In this document: in pieces, positions 1 through 7,864 of the stretch | Numbering within the stretch: the first letter of the stretch is position 1 | Layout: each line of letters opens with the position of its first letter | From: COMBO-56-21 sp041559015 | GTDB taxonomy: Archaea; Thermoplasmatota; Thermoplasmata; UBA10834 | Assembly: GCA_041559015.1 (NCBI GenBank) | Contig: JBFFED010000002.1 | Span: forward strand, 1 to 64,000 | Reading direction: 5' to 3' | Length of the DNA stretch: 64,000 nt | Program-made: the position numbers and the translations under genes | Notes under the pieces: model-generated | Told to the model about the DNA's origin: nothing | The model's database searches: none | What the model saw: the letters and a program-made list of their open reading frames with translations, nothing else

Positions 1-27
1 ATAATCCACCCCGAGCTGTTCCCGTAA
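1..27 (+). CDS. 3' end of an ABC transporter solute-binding protein (partial)
   Basis: The first eight codons read IIHPELFP and are followed by TAA. A terminal '(K)IIHPELF' is typical of BtuF/FepB-like binding proteins. The short gap to the permease gene fits a binding protein-permease-ATPase operon. Only the last residues are in the window, so the call rests on this tail and on context. Confidence 0.55.
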   Translation: MIHPELFP

Positions 28-41
28 TCAGGGAGCGCTCG

Positions 42-1157
42 ATGTCTGCCAGAAGCGGTGAGACCGAGACCACTGGAGTCGACTTCCCGAAACTGATGAG
101 GCGGCGGTTCGTCTGGCTGGTCATACTGGCAGTCGGGCTGCTCGCGTCCGCGTTCGTTTCGATACTAGTGGGCACCCTCGGGCCCATAGGGCCCGGCGTC
201 TCGGTAGAGCCCGGCGTCTCGGAATACATGTCATTCAGGGAGGCCCTGGGCGCCCTGTTCAATGAGCGGGGCGACTGGCCCGCGTACTACACGGACATAT
301 TCTGGGAAGTCCGGATCCCGAGGGTGCTGCTCGCCGCAGCGGTCGGAGCGTCTCTCGCGTGCGCCGGGACAGCGATGCAGGCGGTCTTCAGGAATCCCAT
401 GGCTGACCCGTACATCGTCGGCGTGTCGTCCGGCGCCTCTGTCGGAGCAGTCACCGCAGGTCTTATGGGTTTCGCGACGGTCGCGGTCATCGGGGCGCTC
501 ATCACCCCAGCTCTCGCGTTCACGACCGCCCTCTTGACGGTCTTCGTGGTCTACTCGCTCGGCGTCGTCGGTGGGAGAGTCTACGTCAACACCCTGCTTC
601 TGTCAGGGGTCGCGGTAGCGGCGTTCCTGGGTGCTGTCGTCTCGGTCCTGATATACTTCGCGGGCCAGCAGTACCACAGGATAATCTTCTGGCTCCTGGG
701 GAGCCTCTCGCTCGCCTCTTGGACCGCGGTCGGGGTCGTCGTGATAGCCGCCGCGATAGGGATATTCCTGGTGTTCGTCTCGAGCAGGGACTTGAACGCC
801 CTGCTGTTGGGCGAGGAGACGGCCCACAACCTGGGCGGCGACCCCGAGGGGCTGAAGACGCTCATGCTGGTGGTGGCCGCGGTGATGACCGCAGCAGCGG
901 TAGCGTTCACTGGGGTGATTGGCTTCGTCGGCCTCATCATCCCGCACATGGTCCGGCTCGTCGTCGGGGCCGATCACCGTATCCTGGTGCCGGCCGCCAC
1001 TCTGTCAGGGGCGATATTCCTGATATGGGCGGACACGACCGCGAGGACCGTGATCTCGCCAACGGAGCTGCCAGTCGGCATCATAACCGCGCTCTGTGGC
1101 GGACCCTTCTTCCTGTACCTCCTCAGGAGGAACAGGTTAGCAGGTGAGGTGCGATGA
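42..1157 (+). CDS. FecCD/BtuC-type ABC importer permease
   Basis: This is an integral membrane permease of the cobalamin / iron-siderophore importer family, 371 residues, slightly longer than usual because of a charged N-terminal tail. Visible family signatures are the first hydrophobic segment near residues 25-45, RIPRVLLAAAVGASLACAGTAMQ (in part) near 93-115, NPMADPYIVGVSSGA near 118-132, and GVIGFVGLIIPHMVR near the C-terminus, the coupling-helix region contacting the ATPase. About ten membrane segments are apparent. The ATG follows a GGGAG-type ribosome site, and the gene end overlaps the ATPase start (ATGA). The family transports corrinoids or ferric chelates; the sequence alone does not tell which. 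Confidence 0.9.
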   Translation: MSARSGETETTGVDFPKLMRRRFVWLVILAVGLLASAFVSILVGTLGPIGPGVSVEPGVSEYMSFREALGALFNERGDWPAYYTDIFWEVRIPRVLLAAAVGASLACAGTAMQAVFRNPMADPYIVGVSSGASVGAVTAGLMGFATVAVIGALITPALAFTTALLTVFVVYSLGVVGGRVYVNTLLLSGVAVAAFLGAVVSVLIYFAGQQYHRIIFWLLGSLSLASWTAVGVVVIAAAIGIFLVFVSSRDLNALLLGEETAHNLGGDPEGLKTLMLVVAAVMTAAAVAFTGVIGFVGLIIPHMVRLVVGADHRILVPAATLSGAIFLIWADTTARTVISPTELPVGIITALCGGPFFLYLLRRNRLAGEVR

Positions 1158-2422
1158 AGCTCGACGTCCGCGGCCTCTCCTATTCCTTCGGGGACAAGAA
1201 GGTCCTCAAGGAGATCTCTTTCGACGTGAAGCCCGGTGAGTTCATGGGCCTGATGGGCCCCAACGGCTCCGGGAAGACCACCCTGCTGAGGTGCATAATG
1301 AACTACCTTAGCCCGCCTGCGGACTCCATAGCCATCGACGGCACGGCGATACAGGTTCTCTCTCCGGAGAAGCTCGCGCGCACATTCGCAGTAGTACCGC
1401 AGAGCTCCTCGACGGACTTCACCTTCTCGGCCTATGACATCGTCATGATGGGGCGGCTCCCTCACAGGAGGAACAGGTTCGCGGGCCCCACAAAGGCCGA
1501 TGCGGACGCCGTTAGGAGCGCCATGGATAGGACGGGCACTTGGCCGCTAGCGAGCAGGCCGTTCTTTGAGCTCAGCGGCGGGGAGAGGCAGAGGGTCATC
1601 ATTGCGAGGGCGGTCGCCCAGCATCCGGAGACTCTGCTCCTTGACGAGCCCACGGTCTATCTGGACATCAACGGCCAGCTCGAGATAATGGACCTCATCA
1701 AGAGCCTCAACCGGGAGGAGGGCATCACAGTGATCTCCGTGCTCCACGACGTGAACATGGCCGCAAGGTACTGTGACAGGATAGCCCTGTTGAGTAACGG
1801 ATGGCTGGAGGCTCTCGGCCCGCCGGCTGAGGTCCTCAACCCTGAGGTCATACAGAGCGTCTATGGGGTCGAGGTCGTGGTCAGGAGGGACCCGTTCACG
1901 GACGCGGTCTACGTCATGCCTCGGTCCACTATCGCACCCGCGCCCAGGCACGGGCGCAGGGTGCACCTACTGTGTGGGGGTGGAGTCGGCGGCCCGGTCA
2001 TGAAGACGCTCCTCGATGCGGGGTACGGCGTATCTACGGGCGTCCTAAACGTCCTCGACTCGGATTTCGAGAACGCGAAAGACCTGCACGTTCCGACGGT
2101 TCCGGAGGTCCCGTTCGCCGCTGTCAGCGAGGCGGCCCACGAGAAGAACCTAGCACTGATACAGGACTCGGAGGCAGTGGTGGTATCTCCGTTCCCGGTC
2201 GGCCCGGGGAACATGAAGAACATGGAGGCGGCGAGGGAGGCCCTCTCGATGGGCAAGAAGGTCGTGGTGTTGCTCCCTGACGCAGGGAGGTCAATCGATT
2301 TCGTGGGCGGGCAGGCAGACGCCATCATGAAGGGTTTGATAAGTTCGGGCGCGATTCCAGTAGAGGGAATCACGGAGATGCTGCGGGAGCTCCAGGAGGG
2401 ACGGGGCAAAGATGAGCGGTAA
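1154..2422 (+). CDS. Importer ATPase (BtuD/FepC-like) with an extra C-terminal Rossmann-like domain
   Basis: The ATPase energises the importer. Residues 1-255 form an ABC domain with Walker A GPNGSGKTT (about 36-44), Q-loop VPQSS, signature LSGGERQR, Walker B TLLLDEPT and the H-loop VLHDVN. BtuD and FepC proteins normally end near 255-260, but this one has about 160 more residues. The extra part begins RRVHLLCGGGVGGPVM, continues with alternating beta strands and helices, and contains VVVSPFPVGPGN. It looks like a nucleotide-binding or SLOG/Rossmann-type fold, but no function can be assigned. Start and end overlap neighbouring genes, so all three are translated together. Confidence 0.88.
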   Translation: MKLDVRGLSYSFGDKKVLKEISFDVKPGEFMGLMGPNGSGKTTLLRCIMNYLSPPADSIAIDGTAIQVLSPEKLARTFAVVPQSSSTDFTFSAYDIVMMGRLPHRRNRFAGPTKADADAVRSAMDRTGTWPLASRPFFELSGGERQRVIIARAVAQHPETLLLDEPTVYLDINGQLEIMDLIKSLNREEGITVISVLHDVNMAARYCDRIALLSNGWLEALGPPAEVLNPEVIQSVYGVEVVVRRDPFTDAVYVMPRSTIAPAPRHGRRVHLLCGGGVGGPVMKTLLDAGYGVSTGVLNVLDSDFENAKDLHVPTVPEVPFAAVSEAAHEKNLALIQDSEAVVVSPFPVGPGNMKNMEAAREALSMGKKVVVLLPDAGRSIDFVGGQADAIMKGLISSGAIPVEGITEMLRELQEGRGKDER

Positions 2423-3209
2423 GAGCCTCAGGGACCTCAAGCGGAACACCGAGATGCTGATCCTGGTTGAGCTTGTCGAGTCCCCGGCCGTGAAGCTCAA
2501 GGAAATCTCCAAGAACTTGGGCATAACGGTCCAGGCAGTCAGCCAGTACATCGCCGCAATGAAGCGAGAGGGGCTCGTCAAGGGCTCGGGCGGCAAGCTG
2601 AAGCCGACCAGGCGCGGGATGCAGATGCTGCAGGAGCATTTCACAGGCCTGAAGCACGAGGTCGACGGGATACTCCGCAGAATCAGAGTGGTCGACACCT
2701 GCGTGTCCATCGCGGCGAAGAGGATAGCCAAGGGCCAGAAAGTCGGGCTCGAGATGGAGGACGGTATCCTCATGGCCTTCCCAAACAAGAAGGCAGCATC
2801 GACGGGCGTCGCGCTGGAGTCCTCGGAAGAGGGCGATGACCTGCTCGTCGGCCAGCTCGAGGGGATAGTGGACATGGAGCTTGGCAGGCTCCTGGTCGTC
2901 GAGGCGCCCCCCGAGTCCGAAGGCGGCTCCAAGAGCGCGAGCGTAGAGACCGTCAGGGGCAGGATAGACGACTTCTCCCCGGGGCTGCTGGTCGCGGGCG
3001 ACACGACCGGGGCAGCGCTGCTCATGAAGGCGGCCGGTGAGATGTTCACGCTGCACGCGCCAGTGGAGTCAGCCATGAGCGCGCTCAGCAAGGGTGTGGA
3101 TGTCGTGTTCTGTGGCGCGAGGGAATCCGTCGACCGGATGCTTGATGCCGTTTCCGAACTCAGGAGTGAGACGGGGTACGAGATAAAGTGGCGCTCGTAC
3201 AAGGCGTGA
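2412..3209 (+). CDS. Winged-helix transcriptional regulator linked to the importer
   Basis: A 265-residue predicted DNA-binding protein. Residues about 10-75 form a winged helix: VKLKEISKNLGITVQAVSQYIAAMKREGLV includes the recognition helix. The remaining 190 residues contain an alpha/beta region of unknown fold (for example FSPGLLVAGDTTGAALL and GVDVVFCGAR) that may sense a ligand. The start lies inside the end of the ATPase gene, so it is co-translated with the importer. An obvious inference is that it reports on or regulates uptake of the transported cofactor. No operator was recognised because the operon start is outside the window. Confidence 0.7.
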   Translation: MSGKSLRDLKRNTEMLILVELVESPAVKLKEISKNLGITVQAVSQYIAAMKREGLVKGSGGKLKPTRRGMQMLQEHFTGLKHEVDGILRRIRVVDTCVSIAAKRIAKGQKVGLEMEDGILMAFPNKKAASTGVALESSEEGDDLLVGQLEGIVDMELGRLLVVEAPPESEGGSKSASVETVRGRIDDFSPGLLVAGDTTGAALLMKAAGEMFTLHAPVESAMSALSKGVDVVFCGARESVDRMLDAVSELRSETGYEIKWRSYKA

Positions 3210-3240
3210 GCGGAAATCGGGGTCAAGATTTAATGGCATC

Positions 3241-3834
3241 TTGTCGATTCGACACTCCGGTGATCCCTTGGAAGTGGTAGAGGCCATCAGGGCCAGGAGG
3301 GCCAAGAGGGTTCTAGATGCCAGGCCGGTCGAAGATGATAAGATCGCGGCGCTCATCGAGGCCGCGAGGCTGTCAGCATCTTGCTTCAACAACCAGCCCT
3401 GGCGGATAGTCATATGCAAGGGGCCGGAGGCGCTCGGGCAGGTCAAGAGCACTCTCTCGAAGGGCAATGTGTGGGCCACGCGGGCGCCTGTGATCATGGT
3501 CGTCGCGGCGAGGCCACCCGATGACTGCCAGCTGAGCGAAAAGAGGGACTACTTCCTATTCTCGACAGGACTTGCGATAGGGCAGCTGGGGCTCAGGGCT
3601 ACGGAGCTGGGATTGATAGCGCATCCCATCGCAGGCTACAACCCACAGAACGCGAAGGCCCTTCTCGGCATCCCGGAGGACTTCGTGGTCATAACATACG
3701 TCATAGTCGGCTACCCGGGCACGGATGACTCCCTGCTCTCGGACAAGCAGAAACAGACCGAGTCGGTCAGGCCAGAGAGGAAGCCGGTCGGCGAGAACTT
3801 CTACCTCGACAGATGGGGTGCCCCGTTCAGCTGA
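3241..3834 (+). CDS. Nitroreductase-family FMN oxidoreductase
   Basis: An FMN-dependent NAD(P)H oxidoreductase, about 195 residues, the usual length. The N-terminal IRARRAKRVLDARPVEDDKI and the FMN-site segment ARLSASCFNNQPWRI are characteristic, as is the later AIGQLGLRATELGLIAHPIAGY. The frame has no ATG near its beginning. TTG at 3241 is the longest choice, but a TATA-like ATTTAATGG at 3229-3237 would put the transcript start near 3258, favouring TTG at 3268 or GTG at 3274. The substrate is unknown. Confidence 0.85.
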   Translation: MSIRHSGDPLEVVEAIRARRAKRVLDARPVEDDKIAALIEAARLSASCFNNQPWRIVICKGPEALGQVKSTLSKGNVWATRAPVIMVVAARPPDDCQLSEKRDYFLFSTGLAIGQLGLRATELGLIAHPIAGYNPQNAKALLGIPEDFVVITYVIVGYPGTDDSLLSDKQKQTESVRPERKPVGENFYLDRWGAPFS

Positions 3835-3962
3835 ACTAGAGTCTGGATACAGGGGGGCCGTGACGCAGATGCACTCTGTGATGGTCTGCGCGGCGCCGTG
3901 ACTGTGGCCTGCCGGAAATCAAATGCCTTATAGGCCGGTACGGTATACTCGATTCCGGGGAC

Positions 3963-4244
3963 GTGACTGCCGTGGAAGAGCTGGCCCTGGGCCTCCTGCT
4001 GATCATTTCAGCGTTCTTCCTAGCTCTCGCCCTGATGTCCTACAGGCGGAGCGGCGTCAGGGCCATCATATGGGTGTCTCTCGCCCTCTCAGCCCATGTC
4101 GGGGCGACCCTGCTCATGGTGGCCGCTATCATCGTCAACAGTTCCGTAGACGACGCGACCCGGCTCTACATGGTCATCGCTGACGCGGCCGCCCTCGCGC
4201 TGATCCTCGCCTTGGGGATCGTGGGGGGAAGGCGAAGTGGATGA
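3963..4244 (+). CDS. Small three-helix membrane protein
   Basis: A 93-residue protein, GTG start, mostly hydrophobic, with three predicted membrane helices (about 5-25, 34-58, 67-88). A TATA-like CCTTATAG lies about 35 bases upstream. The end overlaps the GTG start of the following winged-helix regulator, so the two are translationally coupled. Pairing of a tiny membrane protein with a DNA-binding protein suggests a membrane-tethered or signal-responsive regulator. That is inference; no known family was recognised. Confidence 0.65.
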   Translation: MTAVEELALGLLLIISAFFLALALMSYRRSGVRAIIWVSLALSAHVGATLLMVAAIIVNSSVDDATRLYMVIADAAALALILALGIVGGRRSG

Positions 4245-4821
4245 CCCTCTCCAGCTCGAGAACAGGAAGCGCATATTCGAGTGCGTGAGGAGCAACCCCG
4301 GCCTCCACTTCAGGGAGATACAACGCAGGATCAACATGCCAATCGGCGTCCTCGACTACCATCTCAACTACCTGGCCCAGAAGGGTATCGTCGTGGTGAG
4401 GAAGCAGGAGGGTTTCTCGCGGTACTATCCCGGAGGACATATCACGGCTGAGAAGATGCGGCTCCTGTCATGCCTCAGACAGGAGATACCCAGGGGCATC
4501 ATGCTCTACCTCCTGAGGAACCCGGGGGCGACGCACGGGCAGATCCTGGCCAGGTTCTCAGTCTCCGGTGGCACGCTCTCGTACCATATCAAGAAGATGT
4601 TGTCACTCGGCGCGATCAAGGTCGAGAAGAAGGGTAGGGAGTCGCATTTCAGCGTGGTCGACCCTGTGGCGGTGACTGACCTCCTGATAGTCTACAGGAG
4701 GACGTTCCTGGACAAGCTGGTCGATGACTTCGTCGCAGTTCATTCCATGGGGGCCGAGAGTGAAGACGCACGGGCGGTACCTTCGCGCGCGGAGAGCAGC
4801 GAGGTCAAGAACAGCGATTGA
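4237..4821 (+). CDS. Double winged-helix transcriptional regulator
   Basis: A 194-residue regulator of the archaeal tandem winged-helix type (COG3398-like). The first wing is residues about 5-70 (RKRIFECVRSNPGLHFREIQ, then VLDYHLNYLAQKGIV); the second is about 75-145 (GIMLYLLRNPGATHGQI, then TLSYHIKKMLSLGAIKV). The C-terminal 45 residues are acidic and probably flexible. It starts with GTG, overlapping the end of the small membrane-protein gene. The target is unknown. Confidence 0.75.
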   Translation: MDDPLQLENRKRIFECVRSNPGLHFREIQRRINMPIGVLDYHLNYLAQKGIVVVRKQEGFSRYYPGGHITAEKMRLLSCLRQEIPRGIMLYLLRNPGATHGQILARFSVSGGTLSYHIKKMLSLGAIKVEKKGRESHFSVVDPVAVTDLLIVYRRTFLDKLVDDFVAVHSMGAESEDARAVPSRAESSEVKNSD

Positions 4822-4829
4822 GGACCGCT

Positions 4830-6095
4830 CTAGTCACGTCCGCCCTTGTAGTATCTGTTGTTCTCCAGGGTCACTGTCTCAGCGGGGTCATCCTTCCCCC
4901 TGCGGGAGATGTACAGCGCGCTGACGCCGCTACCGATGACGGCGCCGCCTACGAGGATCCCCGCGGCGACGGACATGACGGATGAGCCGAATATCCCACC
5001 GTCCTCAGGAGGTCGGATCACTCCGCCATCGCCTCCTCCGGTCGCGGCCGACGCGAAGATGCCCAGGCTGGGATCCAGCGAGATTGCGGCCACGTCCCTG
5101 TCTATCGGCGATGAGAGGTAGAGTCTGAGGCACTCTCCGTCCGTGCCGTAGTGCGCGGTCGAGTCGGCAAGTGAGCTGTTTCCGGCCGACCAGTTCAGCA
5201 TTATCTTGTTCGCCCAGGCGAAGTAGCCCATGGGCACCCCGTCCTCGACGAACGCGAACATCTGTTCCTCGGTCTGCCGGTACTGGAACTTGTGCACGAT
5301 CGGTGAGGTGCCGTTCGTCTCGTTCACGGCAGGGTCGCTGGTGGTGACGCCACTTGACTGATAGCCATAGAACCGATATGGTTCGTCGCTTGGCGCGATG
5401 ACCATGCTGCCTGCCTCCATCACGCACAGGTTCATCTCGACCGCAAGCCTGTTGACATAGATCATCTTGTTGAGCCTCAACACCATGTCGAACTTCATCT
5501 CCGTGGACCCGTTGACGTCGATCTGATGGTCGGAGAACCCGGGATAGGCTGCAACCCGGTTGTCTGTTGATACCTGGAATGTGAACTGGACCTCTGCCCA
5601 CTCATGGATGATTTCGACTCCTGGCTGAGCAGTGGTGCCAGTGCCGGTGGTGCTCCCCGGGAGGCGCTTGGTCATGTCGACCACCGCCCTCAGGGCGACT
5701 GTCACCGCGCTGCCCTTCTCACTGGTCGTCTTCGAGGGACCTACGACCTCCCAGGAGACGCCCTCCAACGAAGCCTGATATGCCCAGTCGGCGAAGGGAT
5801 TCTCAGCGGTCTCGCTCACATTGTAGCCGATGAATGAGGAGACCGTGAAGCCGTATCCGTTGCCCGAGGAATCATCGGCCGCCCGAATCATGCCTGATGG
5901 CTGGAGCTTCGAGATGTCGATGGTCGCGTTCTCAGTCGCGATGGTGATGCCGTCAGCATCCTCATCATATACGATATCCATCTCCGTGGCGTCCGCTGGG
6001 AAAGACGGTAGTGCCGAACCGGCGGCGAACAGCAAGAATGCTGTTCCGATGGCCGCCAGAACCCATCGTGCGAGCATCGCAATTGAGCATCTCAC
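4830..6095 (-). CDS. Membrane-anchored secreted protein of unknown function
   Basis: A 421-residue surface protein. It has an N-terminal signal/anchor (WVLAAIGTAFLLFAAGSAL), a long beta-rich ectodomain with N-glycosylation sequons, then one membrane helix (SVMSVAAGILVGGAVIGSGVSAL, in part) and a short cytoplasmic tail ending NNRYYKGGRD. The GTG at 6095 was chosen because a TATA-like TTTCTAAA near 6123-6130 places the transcript start just upstream; an ATG at 6077 (MLARWVL) is the alternative. No domain was recognised. It resembles the product at 7865-9340 in overall topology and in its tail. Confidence 0.6.
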   Translation of the reverse strand: MRCSIAMLARWVLAAIGTAFLLFAAGSALPSFPADATEMDIVYDEDADGITIATENATIDISKLQPSGMIRAADDSSGNGYGFTVSSFIGYNVSETAENPFADWAYQASLEGVSWEVVGPSKTTSEKGSAVTVALRAVVDMTKRLPGSTTGTGTTAQPGVEIIHEWAEVQFTFQVSTDNRVAAYPGFSDHQIDVNGSTEMKFDMVLRLNKMIYVNRLAVEMNLCVMEAGSMVIAPSDEPYRFYGYQSSGVTTSDPAVNETNGTSPIVHKFQYRQTEEQMFAFVEDGVPMGYFAWANKIMLNWSAGNSSLADSTAHYGTDGECLRLYLSSPIDRDVAAISLDPSLGIFASAATGGGDGGVIRPPEDGGIFGSSVMSVAAGILVGGAVIGSGVSALYISRRGKDDPAETVTLENNRYYKGGRD

Positions 6096-6533
6096 TGTTG
6101 TTAGATAAGCGATTTGGTACGAGTTTAGAAAGACCGGGCCTCTTGAGGACGGGGGGCCGGAGCCATCGGTCCGCCTGTCAGAATCCTTCACGTCTGGCTC
6201 CCCCGCGCTGTCCAAGCGGATCTCGGAACCCTGGTGTGCGGTTCTCGGACTCCACATCGTCATCACGCGTCGGAATATAGCGCCGTTATATCGGAAAGCG
6301 TCATGGTGAGGTCGTCTGCATGCGACTTTGCGAGCATAGCCGTCAATCTGGCACTGCTGGGCATGATCGGCCAACGGCTGAACTGGCAATATTGGTGTCG
6401 GGGTGCTGTGGCGAGAACCCGTGCTCCCTCGAGTACGGCACAATCGCCGATCGCGGTCTTCCGCTGCCCGCCGCCGTCAATCCTGGCAACCTATACTCAA
6501 TTCTTATCAACCCGTTCGCCAATCACCTGAAGC
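6096..6533. promoter_or_regulatory. Divergent intergenic region with promoter of the cysteine desulfurase-like gene
   Basis: This 438-base gap has no convincing gene. At its right end, TTCTTATCAA (6501-6510) lies about 28 bases before the ATG at 6534, so that transcript is probably leaderless. The minus-strand TTTCTAAA near 6123-6130 serves the secreted-protein gene. The middle holds nothing I can identify. Confidence 0.45.
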
Positions 6534-7823
6534 ATGTCAATCGACCCCAAGCTCCTCAGGCGCGTCAGAAGGGAATTCCCGGCAATCGAGCACGACCCTT
6601 CGGGGCGCAAGAGGGCTTTCCTTGACAACGGCGCTGGAACGCTGGTGACGAAGAGGAGCGCCGAAGCAGAGGCCAGAGCTAGGATGGACTGGAGCGCCAA
6701 TGTGGGCAACTACTTCCCGGAATCGCAGGGCGCCGGGCAGACGATTCTGGAGGGCAGGCGCGCGGTCGCAGACTTCCTCAGGGCCGAGGGGCCGGAGACG
6801 ATAATCTCCGGGGAGTCGTGCACGAGCCTGCTCTTCGGGCTCAGCTACGCGATGAGCCGGACCCTGACCGGCAAGGAGAACATCGTTGTCACTGGGTACG
6901 AGCACTACGCTAACATGAACCCGTGGGCTGAGCTCGGCGGCATGGGCTTGATAGAGCAGCTCAAGCTTGCGAAGTTCCACTTGAACTCCGGCTACCTGGA
7001 CATGGAGGAGTACAAGCAGCTGGTCGACAAGAACACCAAGATAGTGTCCGTAGCCGCAGCATCGAACGTGCTCGGGACGCGCTCACATCTCCACGAGATG
7101 TGCAAGATAGCCCACGAGGCCGGCGCACTCTTCTTCGTGGATGCGGTCCACCATGCCGCCCATGCCCCGACCGATGTGAAGAAGATGGGCTGCGACGCGC
7201 TCGTCTTCTCAGGCTACAAGCTCTTCTCGCGGCACGGCAGCTTCATGTATCTCAAGCCTGAGCTGATCGAGAAGCTCAATCCCTACAAGGTAGACCCTTC
7301 CCCGAAGCACGGACCTGAGAAGTGGGAGATGGGCACCAGGGACCAGGCGATGTTCGCAGCCATCAAGGGGGCGATAGACTACATCGCGTGGCTCGCCAAC
7401 CCGTCCTCCAGAACGCCCCTGAAGCCTGGCCCGCAGAGGAGCGCCAAGCTGAGGCAGGCCATGGAGATTATAGAGGCATATGAGAAGGACCTGACGAGGA
7501 TAGTGCTCGACGGCTACGGCAAGCTGCTCGGGCTCAGGTACATCAGGAGCCTGACCCTGTACGGTCCCAACGAGATCCACAAGAAGGTCGGCAGGGACCC
7601 GACATTCGCGTTCAAGCTCGCGGGCTACGACGACCACGAGCTCTCGAAGATACTCTGGGACAAGTACGGGCTCGCCGTTGGCGCGGAGGACTACTACTCG
7701 AGCGTGCCCGCGCTGTACGGCGCCAAGACGATGTCCAGGGCGACACTCGTGCACTACAACACGAAGGATGAGGCGCAGGCCCTCCTGAAGGCCCTGAACG
7801 AACTCTCAGAGAAAAAGAAGTAG
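6534..7823 (+). CDS. Cysteine desulfurase / selenocysteine lyase-like aminotransferase (class V)
   Basis: A PLP-dependent fold-type I enzyme, 429 residues. The internal aldimine lysine lies in LVFSGYKLFSRHGSF, after the PLP-binding Asp/His segment FFVDAVHHAAHAPTDV. The N-terminus AFLDNGAGTLVTKRSAEA is the usual class V beginning, where other members have LDNAATT. The active-site cysteine loop of true sulfur-mobilising enzymes is not evident, so the substrate may be another amino acid or a kynurenine-like compound. It is transcribed alone with no sulfur-carrier gene adjacent. Confidence 0.8.
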   Translation: MSIDPKLLRRVRREFPAIEHDPSGRKRAFLDNGAGTLVTKRSAEAEARARMDWSANVGNYFPESQGAGQTILEGRRAVADFLRAEGPETIISGESCTSLLFGLSYAMSRTLTGKENIVVTGYEHYANMNPWAELGGMGLIEQLKLAKFHLNSGYLDMEEYKQLVDKNTKIVSVAAASNVLGTRSHLHEMCKIAHEAGALFFVDAVHHAAHAPTDVKKMGCDALVFSGYKLFSRHGSFMYLKPELIEKLNPYKVDPSPKHGPEKWEMGTRDQAMFAAIKGAIDYIAWLANPSSRTPLKPGPQRSAKLRQAMEIIEAYEKDLTRIVLDGYGKLLGLRYIRSLTLYGPNEIHKKVGRDPTFAFKLAGYDDHELSKILWDKYGLAVGAEDYYSSVPALYGAKTMSRATLVHYNTKDEAQALLKALNELSEKKK

Positions 7824-7864
7824 AGAGGAATAAATCGAGAGGGAAGGGGTTTAGGGTCGCGGAA

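Noticed and set aside
6096..6443. Extension of the 4830-6095 secreted protein to a start at 6443
   Set aside because: The extra residues are not protein-like for a signal peptide. A TATA-like element and the GTG/ATG right before the hydrophobic segment favour the short start.
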